Part shown: positions 1 through 6,699 of the stretch, in pieces
Layout of the letters: the number at the start of each line of letters is the position of its first letter
How positions within the stretch are numbered: the stretch's first letter is position 1
Source of the DNA: Micavibrio sp. UBA1664
GTDB lineage: Bacteria > Pseudomonadota > Alphaproteobacteria > Micavibrionales > UBA1664
DNA: 11,332 nucleotides
Assembly: GCA_002320485.1 (NCBI GenBank)
Contig: DCKW01000116.1
Location: 1,860-13,191, forward strand
Direction of reading: 5' to 3'
The notes under the pieces: generated by a model
Databases searched by the model: none
The model's input: the letters and a program-made list of their open reading frames with translations, nothing else
What the model was told of the DNA's origin: nothing
Position numbers and translations under genes: made by a program

Positions 1-320
1 GAAAACTGGACAGGGGCTTCGGTAGATAAAGATACAGAAAAATCCGACTCTATTTGCATGTGATAATTAGGCGGCGCAAAATAAATATGCCCTGCCTCTA
101 TAACCGTTTTATCATAGGCCTCAACAACTTTCATTGCGCATTTATCATTCATAATATCGGCAATGACGCTAGGTTTGTTGGGGGGAAGATGGATGACCGT
201 GAGAATAGGTAGGGGGAAGTCCGCCGGCAAATTTTGAAATATTTTATAGAGGGCTTCCAATCCGCCAGCCGAAGCACCGACAACAATTGCTTTAAATGGG
301 GGTGTATTCACGGCTTTCAT
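1..320 (-). CDS. cheB: CheB-type protein-glutamate methylesterase, N-terminal part (cut by window edge)
   Basis: Translation from the ATG at 320-318 begins MKAVNTPPFKAIVVGASAGG. The GASAGG stretch matches the CheB nucleophile loop (GAS-T/A-GG, catalytic Ser). Next come VIHLPP, which carries the histidine of the triad (QHMPP in enteric CheB), and APPNYHM, the usual APP-x-YH family block. The aspartate of the triad lies beyond the left edge. The family removes methyl groups from, or deamidates, glutamyl residues of chemoreceptors in the cytoplasm. There is no receiver domain before the esterase domain, so this is a stand-alone CheB rather than the REC-CheB fusion of classical chemotaxis operons. 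It follows cheR by 16 bases and is probably in one operon with cheR and the hybrid kinase. No good Shine-Dalgarno is seen. The family call is secure; the physiological substrate is unknown. Confidence 0.9.
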   Translation of the reverse strand, partial: MKAVNTPPFKAIVVGASAGGLEALYKIFQNLPADFPLPILTVIHLPPNKPSVIADIMNDKCAMKVVEAYDKTVIEAGHIYFAPPNYHMQIESDFSVSLSTEAPVQF

Positions 321-336
321 AGTAAATTTTATTCAA

Positions 337-1155
337 TTAAATTTTCTTATATAACCGCTCTTTGCGATTAACTTCTTGAAAGGAATTATAATATGCGGAA
401 AATTGTAATGTTTCCTTGCTACCAATTCCAAGATAACCGTTTCTGACCAAAGAGTCATTAAAAAGTCCGATGGCCACATCCTGCAATTCCCTGTTAAAAT
501 AAATCAGGACATTACGGCAGGAAATAAAATGCATTTCGGCAAAAACTTTATCGGTTACCAGACTATGGTCCGAAAAAACCACATTCTGACGCAAGGATTT
601 ATCCATGATAAAGGAATCATAAGACGCCGTGTAATATTCGGAAAAAGATTTTTTGCCACCCGCCATCTGATAATTGCGGGTAAAATCCTTAATTTTTTCA
701 AATTCGAAAACACCCTTTTTTGCTTTATCTAAAGCGTCGTTATTAATATCGGTACAGTAAAAAATAGTTCGGTCGAACAAACCCTCTTCTTTAAATAAAA
801 TGGCAAGAGAGTAAAACTCTTCGCCATAGCTACAGCCCGCCACCCATATTCTTAACGATGGATAGGTATGCAACAAGGGAATGATTTCATCACGGACAGC
901 CTTGTAATAAAGCGGGTCCCTGAACATCTCGCTGACCTGTATTGTCATGAAAGACAGAATTTCCGTGACCATGTCTGGATTATTCAAAATAAGATCCTGT
1001 AACATGGAAAAGCTACGGCAGTTTAGTTTTTCACATGCCTGCCGTAATCTTCGTTTCAAGGATATTCTGCTATAATTTCTGAAATCATACCCGTATTTCA
1101 GATAAATAGCCTCCAGTAATAATCCCAGTTCAATGTCTTCGCTCTTTAAATTCAT
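337..1155 (-). CDS. cheR: CheR-type protein-glutamate O-methyltransferase
   Basis: The 272-residue protein has the normal CheR length and layout. A helical N-terminal domain (about residues 1-75) ends in the family block VSEMFRDP (SETxFFRDP in relatives). A Rossmann methyltransferase domain follows, with RIWVAGCSYGEEFYSLAI (about 102-119, the SAM-binding motif I), FYCTDIN (acidic residue that binds the SAM ribose) and CRNVLIYFN near residue 215. CheR transfers methyl from SAM to receptor glutamates. The protein ends soon after the methyltransferase fold, with no TPR extension. The gene lies 16 bases after the hybrid kinase and 16 bases before cheB, so co-transcription is likely. No strong Shine-Dalgarno precedes the ATG; two upstream ATGs within 15 bases are out of frame. 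Pairing with CheB and a hybrid kinase, without receptors nearby, suggests a signalling module other than swimming chemotaxis, but that is inference. Confidence 0.93.
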   Translation of the reverse strand: MNLKSEDIELGLLLEAIYLKYGYDFRNYSRISLKRRLRQACEKLNCRSFSMLQDLILNNPDMVTEILSFMTIQVSEMFRDPLYYKAVRDEIIPLLHTYPSLRIWVAGCSYGEEFYSLAILFKEEGLFDRTIFYCTDINNDALDKAKKGVFEFEKIKDFTRNYQMAGGKKSFSEYYTASYDSFIMDKSLRQNVVFSDHSLVTDKVFAEMHFISCRNVLIYFNRELQDVAIGLFNDSLVRNGYLGIGSKETLQFSAYYNSFQEVNRKERLYKKI

Positions 1156-1171
1156 ATCATATGCATAAAAT

Positions 1172-4100
1172 TTATCTTTTTATCCATACGCGTATTAGCG
1201 ATAAAAGTTTATCGACATCCAATGGTTTTGCCATGTAATCATTTGCTCCGGCCTCCAGGCAGCGTTTTTGGTCGTCTTTCATCGCTTTGGCCGTCAGTGC
1301 AATAATCGGCAATTTTAACAATTGCGGGTTTTGGCGGATTGTCCGCATAGCCGTATAGCCATCCATTTCCGGCATCATGATATCCATCAGGACAAGATCG
1401 ACAGAGTCCTTATCTGGTCCGGATAAATAATCAACCGCCTCGCGCCCGTTACGGGCAATTTCAACTTTGACCCCTTTCGGCTCCAAAATACTGGTCAGGG
1501 AATAAATATTACGGATGTCATCCTCGACCACCAAAATTGTTTTATCCTCTAATGCAGCGTCACGACTTTGCGCCTTTTTAATCAATTTTTGTTGGGTATC
1601 CCTTAAATCGCTGAGCATTTTATGCAAAAATAAAGTTACTTCATCCAATAACCGCTCAGGGGATTTAGCCCCCTTGATAATAATGGAATGCGAATATTTG
1701 CTCAGTTTTTGCTCTTCTTCACGGGATATATCTTTTCCCGTATAAACAATAACTGGCGGGAAAGAATAAGCTTCCTCTTCACTCAGTTTTTCCAAAAGGG
1801 AATAACCCGTATCGTCAGGCAAAGACAAGTCCAAAATCATACAATCGAACGTTTCGTTTTTCAGTTTGTTCAAACAGGATTTTGCAGTGCCGACACCCAC
1901 AATTTCAACACCCGGCGCCTCAAGCAATTTTTTAATACTCTCCCTTTGTACTTTGTTATCTTCAACCACAAGGATACGGCGTACGCTCTGATTAAGACGC
2001 GTTTCAAGATTGCGAAGCACGTTTTCCAGATCTTCACTCTTAACAGGTTTTGACAAAAATCCCATCGCCCCCATTGCAAGAGCCGTTTGTGAATAATCCT
2101 CGGCGGAAATAACATGAATGGGCACGTGTCTGGTTTGCGGATTTTGTTTGATCGCATCCAGCACCGATAATCCAGAATGGTCTGGCAAATTAACGTCCAG
2201 CAAGATACCTTGCGGTTTATATTCCGCAAAAAGATCAAGGCCGTCTTTTGCATTATGCGCAACCAGACATTCAAACCCCATATCCCGCGTCAAACCATAT
2301 AAAATAGAGGCAAAGGAATGATCGTCCTCAATTATTAAAACCAGTCTTTTTTCACCGGTAATAGAATCTCGATCATCCTCTACGCTGTCTTTAAAATTTC
2401 GTTTCGGCTTCCGAACAATCGGTTCCGCCACAGAAACATTTTCTTCTATGATTGTATTGGGCTGAATTTCTTTTTTGGCATATGAATGATCGCGCCCTTC
2501 AACAATCGCAGGATCATATTCAACAGGCACAATAAGGGTAAACGTACTGCCTTTTCCCATTTCGCTTACAACGGTAATATCACCACCCAGTAAACGTGCG
2601 AGCTCCTTGGAAATTGATAAGCCCAGACCGGTTCCGCCAAATTTGCGATTTGTAGTACCGTCCGCCTGTTGGAAAGCTTGGAAAATAAGATCCAGTTTAT
2701 CATCGGGAATCCCAATGCCGCTGTCTGTTATAGTAAAAGTCAAATTCTCGCTGTCTTGCATACGCACATTAAAGTTGACTTCACCTTTTTCAGTAAATTT
2801 AACCGCATTAGATAGCAGGTTTTTCATGATCTGATCCAAGCGCAGTGAATCGGTTATAATTTTTTCCGAGACATCCTGCGCAATTTCAGCCGTGAATTTT
2901 AGCCCCTTATCCATGGCAATCGGTTCAAAAACGTTCGTTATATTCTCTACAATTTTTGATATCTTGATGGACTCCGCCTCAATATGCATATGACCGGCCT
3001 CTATTTTTGCCAGATCAAGAATATCATTAATAAGGGTCAGCAAATCATTACCCGACGACTGGATAGTTTTTGCAAATTTGACCTGTTCGTCCGTCAAATT
3101 TCCCTCGCCATTATCGGCAAGTAATTTAGCCAAAATAAGTGTCGAGTTTAAAGGCGTACGCAATTCATGTGACATATTGGCCAGAAAATCGGACTTATAC
3201 TGGCTGGCTTCCTCCAGTTCATTGGCACGTAGTTGCAATTCCGCTTTGGTTTTTGCCAGATCGTCACGTTGAGATTCCAACATTTGTGTCTGTTCTTCCA
3301 ATTGGGCATTCGATTGCTCCAACTCTGCCTGTTGCTGTTCCAACATGGATTGTGATTCCTGTAAGGCGCGGCTTTGCTCTTCCAGCTCTTCATTGCTCAC
3401 ACGCAATTCTTCGCTTTGCGCCTGTAATTCTTCGGATTGTCTTTGCGTTTCTTCAAGATATTTCTGTAGATTTTCACGGTATTCTGCGGTTTGGACAGCA
3501 ATACTTATGGCTTCCGAACCTCTGCTCAACATTTCTAAAGCAACAGGATCAATCGGTTCGTTAAATCCTATTTCCATGACCGCATTTGTCTTTTTTTCAG
3601 AATAAAACGGTACTATCAAAATATATTTCGGCTTTGTGCTTCCGAAAGTGGAACCGAAATTTAAATAATCATCCGGCACATTGTCCAATACAAAAATTTC
3701 TTTTTTATCAATGGCCGCCTGTACCAAATCATCGTTTTCAAGTGTTTCAGGAACCGACTTTCCGCCAACACCGTACAAGGCCGATCTTTTGAATCCGCCC
3801 GTTGTAAGAATATAAAAAGCCCCTACTTTTACACCCAGGTTATTGACACCGAAATCCAAAACATTTTTTGAAATTTCGTAAAAATTCTGCGCTCCCACAA
3901 TGGTCTCATTTAATCCCGCTATAGCGCTTTGTACCCATTCCTCTTTTTTGACTTTTAGCTTAGAGCGGACAAAAAAGAATCCGATAAAAGCAGTAGACCA
4001 AATACCGGTTAGTCCTAATATCCTGTTAACCAAGGTAATTTTATTGCTGGCTATACTGACATCATAAATAAAATTAGCACCCATTAACAAAGTCACGAGT

Positions 4101-4318
4101 ACGGCAACGATAAACGGTATGTAGGACCGCCATGACAGGTAAGACAATGTTATCGGAATTAAATATAATACCCAGACAACAATTCCTATGCGGGTTAGCA
4201 TATCGGCATAAAATATGCCGCCTGCCAATAAAATAATGGAGAGATATAACAAAACTGTTTCTTGTGTGTTTTGATACAAGACCGTTTCTTTAAGAGGTTT
4301 TAAAAGCTTTTTATTCAT
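1172..4318 (-). CDS. Membrane-bound hybrid histidine kinase with GAF-like domain and three receiver domains
   Basis: This 1048-residue sensor kinase has several hydrophobic segments at about residues 22-118, then a GAF-like domain (about 130-278). A long Glu/Gln-rich coiled coil (about 280-375) leads to the HisKA box SHELRTPLN with phospho-acceptor His384. The ATPase domain has an N-box near 499-509 (KNLLSNAVKFT), G1 DSGIGI and G2 GGTGLGL. Three receiver domains follow. REC1 (about 657-770) has Asp708 and Lys757. REC2 (about 780-895) has Asp830 and Lys882. REC3 (about 926-1046) has Asp979 and Lys1031. All three keep acidic pocket, acceptor Asp and Lys, so all may be phosphorylated. The protein should autophosphorylate and pass phosphate along its own receivers; no HPt domain is seen here. 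The ATG at 4318-4316 is preceded by a weak GCGGA. The gene leads a probable kinase-cheR-cheB operon. The signal sensed is unknown. Confidence 0.93.
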   Translation of the reverse strand: MNKKLLKPLKETVLYQNTQETVLLYLSIILLAGGIFYADMLTRIGIVVWVLYLIPITLSYLSWRSYIPFIVAVLVTLLMGANFIYDVSIASNKITLVNRILGLTGIWSTAFIGFFFVRSKLKVKKEEWVQSAIAGLNETIVGAQNFYEISKNVLDFGVNNLGVKVGAFYILTTGGFKRSALYGVGGKSVPETLENDDLVQAAIDKKEIFVLDNVPDDYLNFGSTFGSTKPKYILIVPFYSEKKTNAVMEIGFNEPIDPVALEMLSRGSEAISIAVQTAEYRENLQKYLEETQRQSEELQAQSEELRVSNEELEEQSRALQESQSMLEQQQAELEQSNAQLEEQTQMLESQRDDLAKTKAELQLRANELEEASQYKSDFLANMSHELRTPLNSTLILAKLLADNGEGNLTDEQVKFAKTIQSSGNDLLTLINDILDLAKIEAGHMHIEAESIKISKIVENITNVFEPIAMDKGLKFTAEIAQDVSEKIITDSLRLDQIMKNLLSNAVKFTEKGEVNFNVRMQDSENLTFTITDSGIGIPDDKLDLIFQAFQQADGTTNRKFGGTGLGLSISKELARLLGGDITVVSEMGKGSTFTLIVPVEYDPAIVEGRDHSYAKKEIQPNTIIEENVSVAEPIVRKPKRNFKDSVEDDRDSITGEKRLVLIIEDDHSFASILYGLTRDMGFECLVAHNAKDGLDLFAEYKPQGILLDVNLPDHSGLSVLDAIKQNPQTRHVPIHVISAEDYSQTALAMGAMGFLSKPVKSEDLENVLRNLETRLNQSVRRILVVEDNKVQRESIKKLLEAPGVEIVGVGTAKSCLNKLKNETFDCMILDLSLPDDTGYSLLEKLSEEEAYSFPPVIVYTGKDISREEEQKLSKYSHSIIIKGAKSPERLLDEVTLFLHKMLSDLRDTQQKLIKKAQSRDAALEDKTILVVEDDIRNIYSLTSILEPKGVKVEIARNGREAVDYLSGPDKDSVDLVLMDIMMPEMDGYTAMRTIRQNPQLLKLPIIALTAKAMKDDQKRCLEAGANDYMAKPLDVDKLLSLIRVWIKR

Positions 4319-4337
4319 TTTTTATCCGCAGAAAATG

Positions 4338-4378
4338 GTTCAATTGCATCCAATATATCAATATCGTACAAATTGAAC
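4338..4378. promoter_or_regulatory. Candidate regulatory site upstream of the hybrid kinase
   Basis: The 109-base gap between the tolC stop and the kinase start holds an 8-base perfect inverted repeat, GTTCAATT at 4338-4345 and AATTGAAC at 4371-4378. Inside and overlapping the second arm is an AT-rich 21-base element (4353-4373, read on the minus strand) that recurs with one mismatch at 5821-5841. It sits about 35-55 bases before the kinase ATG, where a promoter or operator would be expected. A weak sigma70-like pair on the minus strand (TTGTAC, 17 bases, TGCAAT) overlaps it. Which protein binds is not known. Confidence 0.4.
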
Positions 4379-4427
4379 ATGCGGAAAGTTCATAAAACGC
4401 AACCGGTATAAAGAATGTCGGTTTTAT

Positions 4428-5741
4428 TTACATCTGATCAAAAGCCAGTCGCATACTATAGGAATGCAGCAGCCCTAATGTCCGTGCCATTGAAAACTGC
4501 GCTAGAATTTCCTCGGTTTGTGCATTTACAAGCTCTAGACGTGATTCGATAACTTCCTCATCCATATCCAGAATGTCAAGAAAAGGGCGTTGACCGAAAT
4601 TCACTTCCTCGCGTACCCCCTCAAGAACAGTATAAGTTGCCTTGATCTCCTCCTGCCGCCGCTCGGTCAAGGCTTTAGCGGCAATATAACCATCATAATC
4701 CCTAAGCACGCTTTGTTTTACGGCCTGCGCGATAGTCTCGTACTGGTATTCCTGATACGCGATGCGATGATGATTTTCCCTGATACGGGAGTTTAGGGCG
4801 CCGCCCTGGTATAAAGCCATGCGCGCCCGGACGCCAATAGTATTGGCCCTTGTTTCGTCTACTACACCGGGTTGAGGGTCAAACTGTTTATTTGCACTGG
4901 CAAATCCAGATATTTGCGGAAATCGCTCACTTTGTGTTGCCTGCAAATTATAGTCTGTGGCCGCACGGTCATACTCTGCGGCAATCAACTCGGGATTGGA
5001 TTCCAAGGCCATATTGATAAGGGCATTTTTATCTGCAGGAACTATAAAGGTTACGATGGGAAAATCTTTTATATCTGTAACGGATAATAATGTCACTTCC
5101 GTGAAATCGTGTTTTGACTGGGCCAAATTATTTTTTGCCTGAATAAGCGAAGAAATTGCCCGTGATAATCGGGCCGACGCTTGCCTGACATCCGTAATCG
5201 TAAAAAGACCCAGCTCTTCCTTTTCAACGGCAGCCGCATGCTCCTGCAGGAGAAGGTCAACGTAATCCTTGCGTAAATTATAGAGATGTTGATCGCGTAT
5301 AATCAAAACATATGATTGGATGACATCATAAAATATATCTTGCTCTGCACTTCTCAAGCGTGCCTGACCGGCCAGAATTCGCCTTTTCGCCGCCTCCGTT
5401 TCGGCGGTCGTACGTCCCCCCCTCCAGATTGGTTGTTCAAGCGATATGGTAAAATTTTTCGTGGTTGCGCCATCGGCAGTTCCGAAATTACTGTTATCTA
5501 TATCCATATGATATAAACTGGCCTCAGCATCTATATCAGGCCGCCATCCGGCAATGGCCTGAGGGTATAATTCCAATAATTGGTTATACTCTTCACGTGC
5601 TGCATTGAGGGACGGATTATTTTGATAAACCGATTTCATTATCAATCTTAAATCCATGGACGATTGCGCCGCACCTTCCGAAAAATTTAAAAAATACACC
5701 AGACATACAATTAAAATTTTTCTAATTATACAGACATACAT
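4428..5741 (-). CDS. TolC-family outer-membrane protein of type I secretion
   Basis: A secretion channel of the type I TolC group (the type_I_sec_TolC family): a trimeric outer-membrane barrel with a periplasmic helical tunnel that docks on an ABC/HlyD complex. The start chosen is the ATG at 5741-5739 because AGAGGG lies 6 bases before it. An ATG 18 bases further upstream opens the frame (6 more residues) but has no Shine-Dalgarno. From the chosen start the protein has 437 residues. The N-terminus MYVCIIRKILIVCLVYFLNF is a signal peptide, with likely cleavage after SEGAA. Family hallmarks are NNPSLNAAREEY, GWRPDIDAEASL, LEQPIWRGGRT and, in the second repeat, ARMALYQGGALNSRIRE followed by FGQRPFLDILDMDEEVIESRLELVNAQ. 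Length is normal. The nearby divergent ABC genes make it the probable exit channel for the acidic secreted protein. It lies about 100 bases after the regulator gene on the same strand and may be co-transcribed with it. Confidence 0.93.
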   Translation of the reverse strand: MYVCIIRKILIVCLVYFLNFSEGAAQSSMDLRLIMKSVYQNNPSLNAAREEYNQLLELYPQAIAGWRPDIDAEASLYHMDIDNSNFGTADGATTKNFTISLEQPIWRGGRTTAETEAAKRRILAGQARLRSAEQDIFYDVIQSYVLIIRDQHLYNLRKDYVDLLLQEHAAAVEKEELGLFTITDVRQASARLSRAISSLIQAKNNLAQSKHDFTEVTLLSVTDIKDFPIVTFIVPADKNALINMALESNPELIAAEYDRAATDYNLQATQSERFPQISGFASANKQFDPQPGVVDETRANTIGVRARMALYQGGALNSRIRENHHRIAYQEYQYETIAQAVKQSVLRDYDGYIAAKALTERRQEEIKATYTVLEGVREEVNFGQRPFLDILDMDEEVIESRLELVNAQTEEILAQFSMARTLGLLHSYSMRLAFDQM

Positions 5742-5747
5742 TTCATT

Positions 5748-5753
5748 CCCTCT
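5748..5753 (-). promoter_or_regulatory. Shine-Dalgarno that sets the tolC start
   Basis: AGAGGG on the minus strand lies 6 bases before the ATG at 5741-5739. The longer start at 5759 is preceded only by A/T-rich sequence, so translation most likely begins at 5741. This places the hydrophobic signal peptide immediately at the N-terminus. Confidence 0.65.
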
Positions 5754-5809
5754 GCTCATTTTTAATATTAATATTGTGTTGAAATAGGGGAATTAATCAA
5801 TTCATATAC

Positions 5810-5841
5810 ATCAATAATACATTTGTATGATATTGATATAT
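5810..5841. repeat. Imperfect AT-rich hairpin and second copy of the shared 21-base motif
   Basis: ATCAATA-ATAC (5810-5820) can pair with GTAT (5825-5828) and TATTGAT (5831-5837), giving 11 pairs with a 4-base loop and a 2-base bulge. The right half is part of the 21-base element at 5821-5841 that recurs, inverted and with one mismatch, upstream of the hybrid kinase. The site starts right after the regulator stop codon in the minus-strand direction and lies 80-100 bases before the tolC ATG. No T-run follows on the minus strand, so an intrinsic terminator is unlikely. A binding site upstream of tolC or an mRNA processing hairpin are the alternatives. Confidence 0.4.
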
Positions 5842-6570
5842 CTATATAATATATGAGGAATCGAACAAGTATCCGATACCGCGTATTGTTTGAATAATAT
5901 GTTTGTCGGGGTCAGTATCGCCTATTTTTTGCCGTATGCGTGCAATTTTCACATCTATAGCCCGCAATGAAGGTATATAACATCCTTCACGCAAAGACTC
6001 GGCCAGGTACTGCCTTTTTAACGTTGTTCCCGCATGATTAATCAGAGTATCCAACAAACAATATTCCTGTACAGTTAAATGCGCGGACATGTCACCGTTG
6101 AATAACTGGCATTGATTAGGATCTTGAACCCATTGCATGAATTTTCGTGGGGATTTTCCAGATTGTTGGGCGCCATCAAGAAGTGATACTGATCCGTTTT
6201 TTTGTACGGAAGATTTTAAATAAGCCGAAATTTTTGCACTGATGACAGCCGATTGATAAGGATAATTCACGAAATCATCGGCACCCTTGGCAAACGCTTT
6301 TAATACCACCGACTCGTTAATAGTTTGGTCTATCATAATCAATGAAATGTGGTGGTTTTTTATATAAGGGATCAGATCGATACTCGACCCGTCTTTCAAG
6401 TCAAATCCCATCACCAGCAAATCAATGGTCTGGTTTCTAATGATCTCTTTTGTTCGTTTAACGGAAACCGATTCATACACTATATACGGCCCCTGTTCTA
6501 ACGATTGCCTGATACTGTTACGGATCGATTTGTCTTTTTCAGCAATAAGAATTTTCTGAGCCAATTGCAT
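5842..6570 (-). CDS. OmpR-type winged-helix regulator with a degenerate (pseudo) receiver domain
   Basis: A 242-residue cytoplasmic DNA-binding protein. The start at 6570-6568 is chosen for its AAGGAG 6 bases upstream; the frame opens 26 residues earlier without such a signal. Residues 5-118 fold-match an OmpR-type receiver, but the phosphorylation residues are missing. Against PhoB-like relatives the acceptor Asp position is Gly55 (LLVMGFDLKDG), the Thr/Ser position is Asp81 (IMIDQ), the Lys position is Tyr103 (GADDFVNYPY), and the second acidic-pocket residue is Lys12 (AEKD). The output domain (about 160-237) is a normal Trans_reg_C winged helix, with LTVQEYCLLDTLI, a recognition helix around RAIDVKIARIRQKI, and the wing IIQTIRGIGYLF. 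It therefore probably binds DNA without Asp phosphorylation. It is divergent from the secretion operon and upstream of tolC, so it is the natural candidate controller of both. No partner kinase is adjacent. Confidence 0.92.
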   Translation of the reverse strand: MQLAQKILIAEKDKSIRNSIRQSLEQGPYIVYESVSVKRTKEIIRNQTIDLLVMGFDLKDGSSIDLIPYIKNHHISLIMIDQTINESVVLKAFAKGADDFVNYPYQSAVISAKISAYLKSSVQKNGSVSLLDGAQQSGKSPRKFMQWVQDPNQCQLFNGDMSAHLTVQEYCLLDTLINHAGTTLKRQYLAESLREGCYIPSLRAIDVKIARIRQKIGDTDPDKHIIQTIRGIGYLFDSSYII

Positions 6571-6576
6571 TTTATA

Positions 6577-6582
6577 CTCCTT
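6577..6582 (-). promoter_or_regulatory. Shine-Dalgarno that sets the regulator start
   Basis: AAGGAG on the minus strand, 6 bases before the ATG at 6570-6568, is nearly ideal. It also puts the receiver's first beta strand (KILIA) just after the start, as in family members, whereas the longer frame would add 26 residues with no family counterpart. Confidence 0.75.
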
Positions 6583-6640
6583 AATATCCGTAACATAATT
6601 GCAACAAAAAACTAATATAATAGAAACACAAAAATTACGA

Positions 6641-6663
6641 ATTAACAACCAATGGTTGATAAT
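6641..6663. promoter_or_regulatory. Palindromic candidate operator
   Basis: CAACCA (6646-6651), a central A, and TGGTTG (6653-6658) form a perfect inverted repeat. The flanks ATTA (6641-6644) and TAAT (6660-6663) extend it to 11-base arms with 10 of 11 positions paired. It lies between the divergent genes. If the TATAAT at 6616-6621 is used, it would be just downstream of the cargo transcription start, a position typical of a repressor site. The adjacent regulator is one candidate ligand, although OmpR-type proteins more often bind direct repeats. Confidence 0.45.
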
Positions 6664-6684
6664 ATAGGGGTATCATTTATACTT

Positions 6685-6690
6685 AAGGAG
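6685..6690 (+). promoter_or_regulatory. Shine-Dalgarno that sets the cargo start
   Basis: AAGGAG, 9 bases before the ATG at 6700. The upstream in-frame ATG at 6652 lies inside the palindrome and has no Shine-Dalgarno, so 6700 is preferred. Confidence 0.7.
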
Positions 6691-6699
6691 TACCCAACA

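Larger units (their letters stand above)
6571..6699. promoter_or_regulatory. Divergent promoter region between the regulator and the secretion operon
   Basis: This 129-base gap separates the regulator (minus) from the cargo gene (plus) and must hold promoters for both. A perfect TATAAT lies at 6616-6621 on the plus strand, but no good -35 hexamer is seen at the usual distance (TTGCAA at 6599-6604 is only 11 bases away). That would fit an activator-dependent promoter. On the minus strand the same stretch reads CTATTATATTAG and could serve the regulator. The promoter assignments are guesses by eye. Confidence 0.5.

Noticed and set aside
1870..2274. 134-codon open frame on the minus strand within the hybrid kinase
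   Set aside because: It lies in another frame of a region that encodes two clear receiver domains. Its product is basic and Trp-rich and matches nothing recognisable.
4401..4423. AACCG/CGGTT inverted repeat just after the tolC stop, a possible terminator
   Set aside because: The stem is only 5 bases with a 13-base loop and a short T-run, which is too weak to call.
6571..6648. 26-residue hydrophobic N-terminal extension of the regulator (a possible membrane anchor)
   Set aside because: The strong AAGGAG 6 bases before the internal ATG at 6570 and the family's usual N-terminus favour the shorter protein. The extension lies in promoter-like AT-rich DNA.
6656..6683. TTGATA and TATACT with a 16-base spacer, looking like a sigma70 promoter for the cargo gene
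   Set aside because: A transcript from it would start at about 6690, at or after the Shine-Dalgarno at 6685-6690, leaving no ribosome site.
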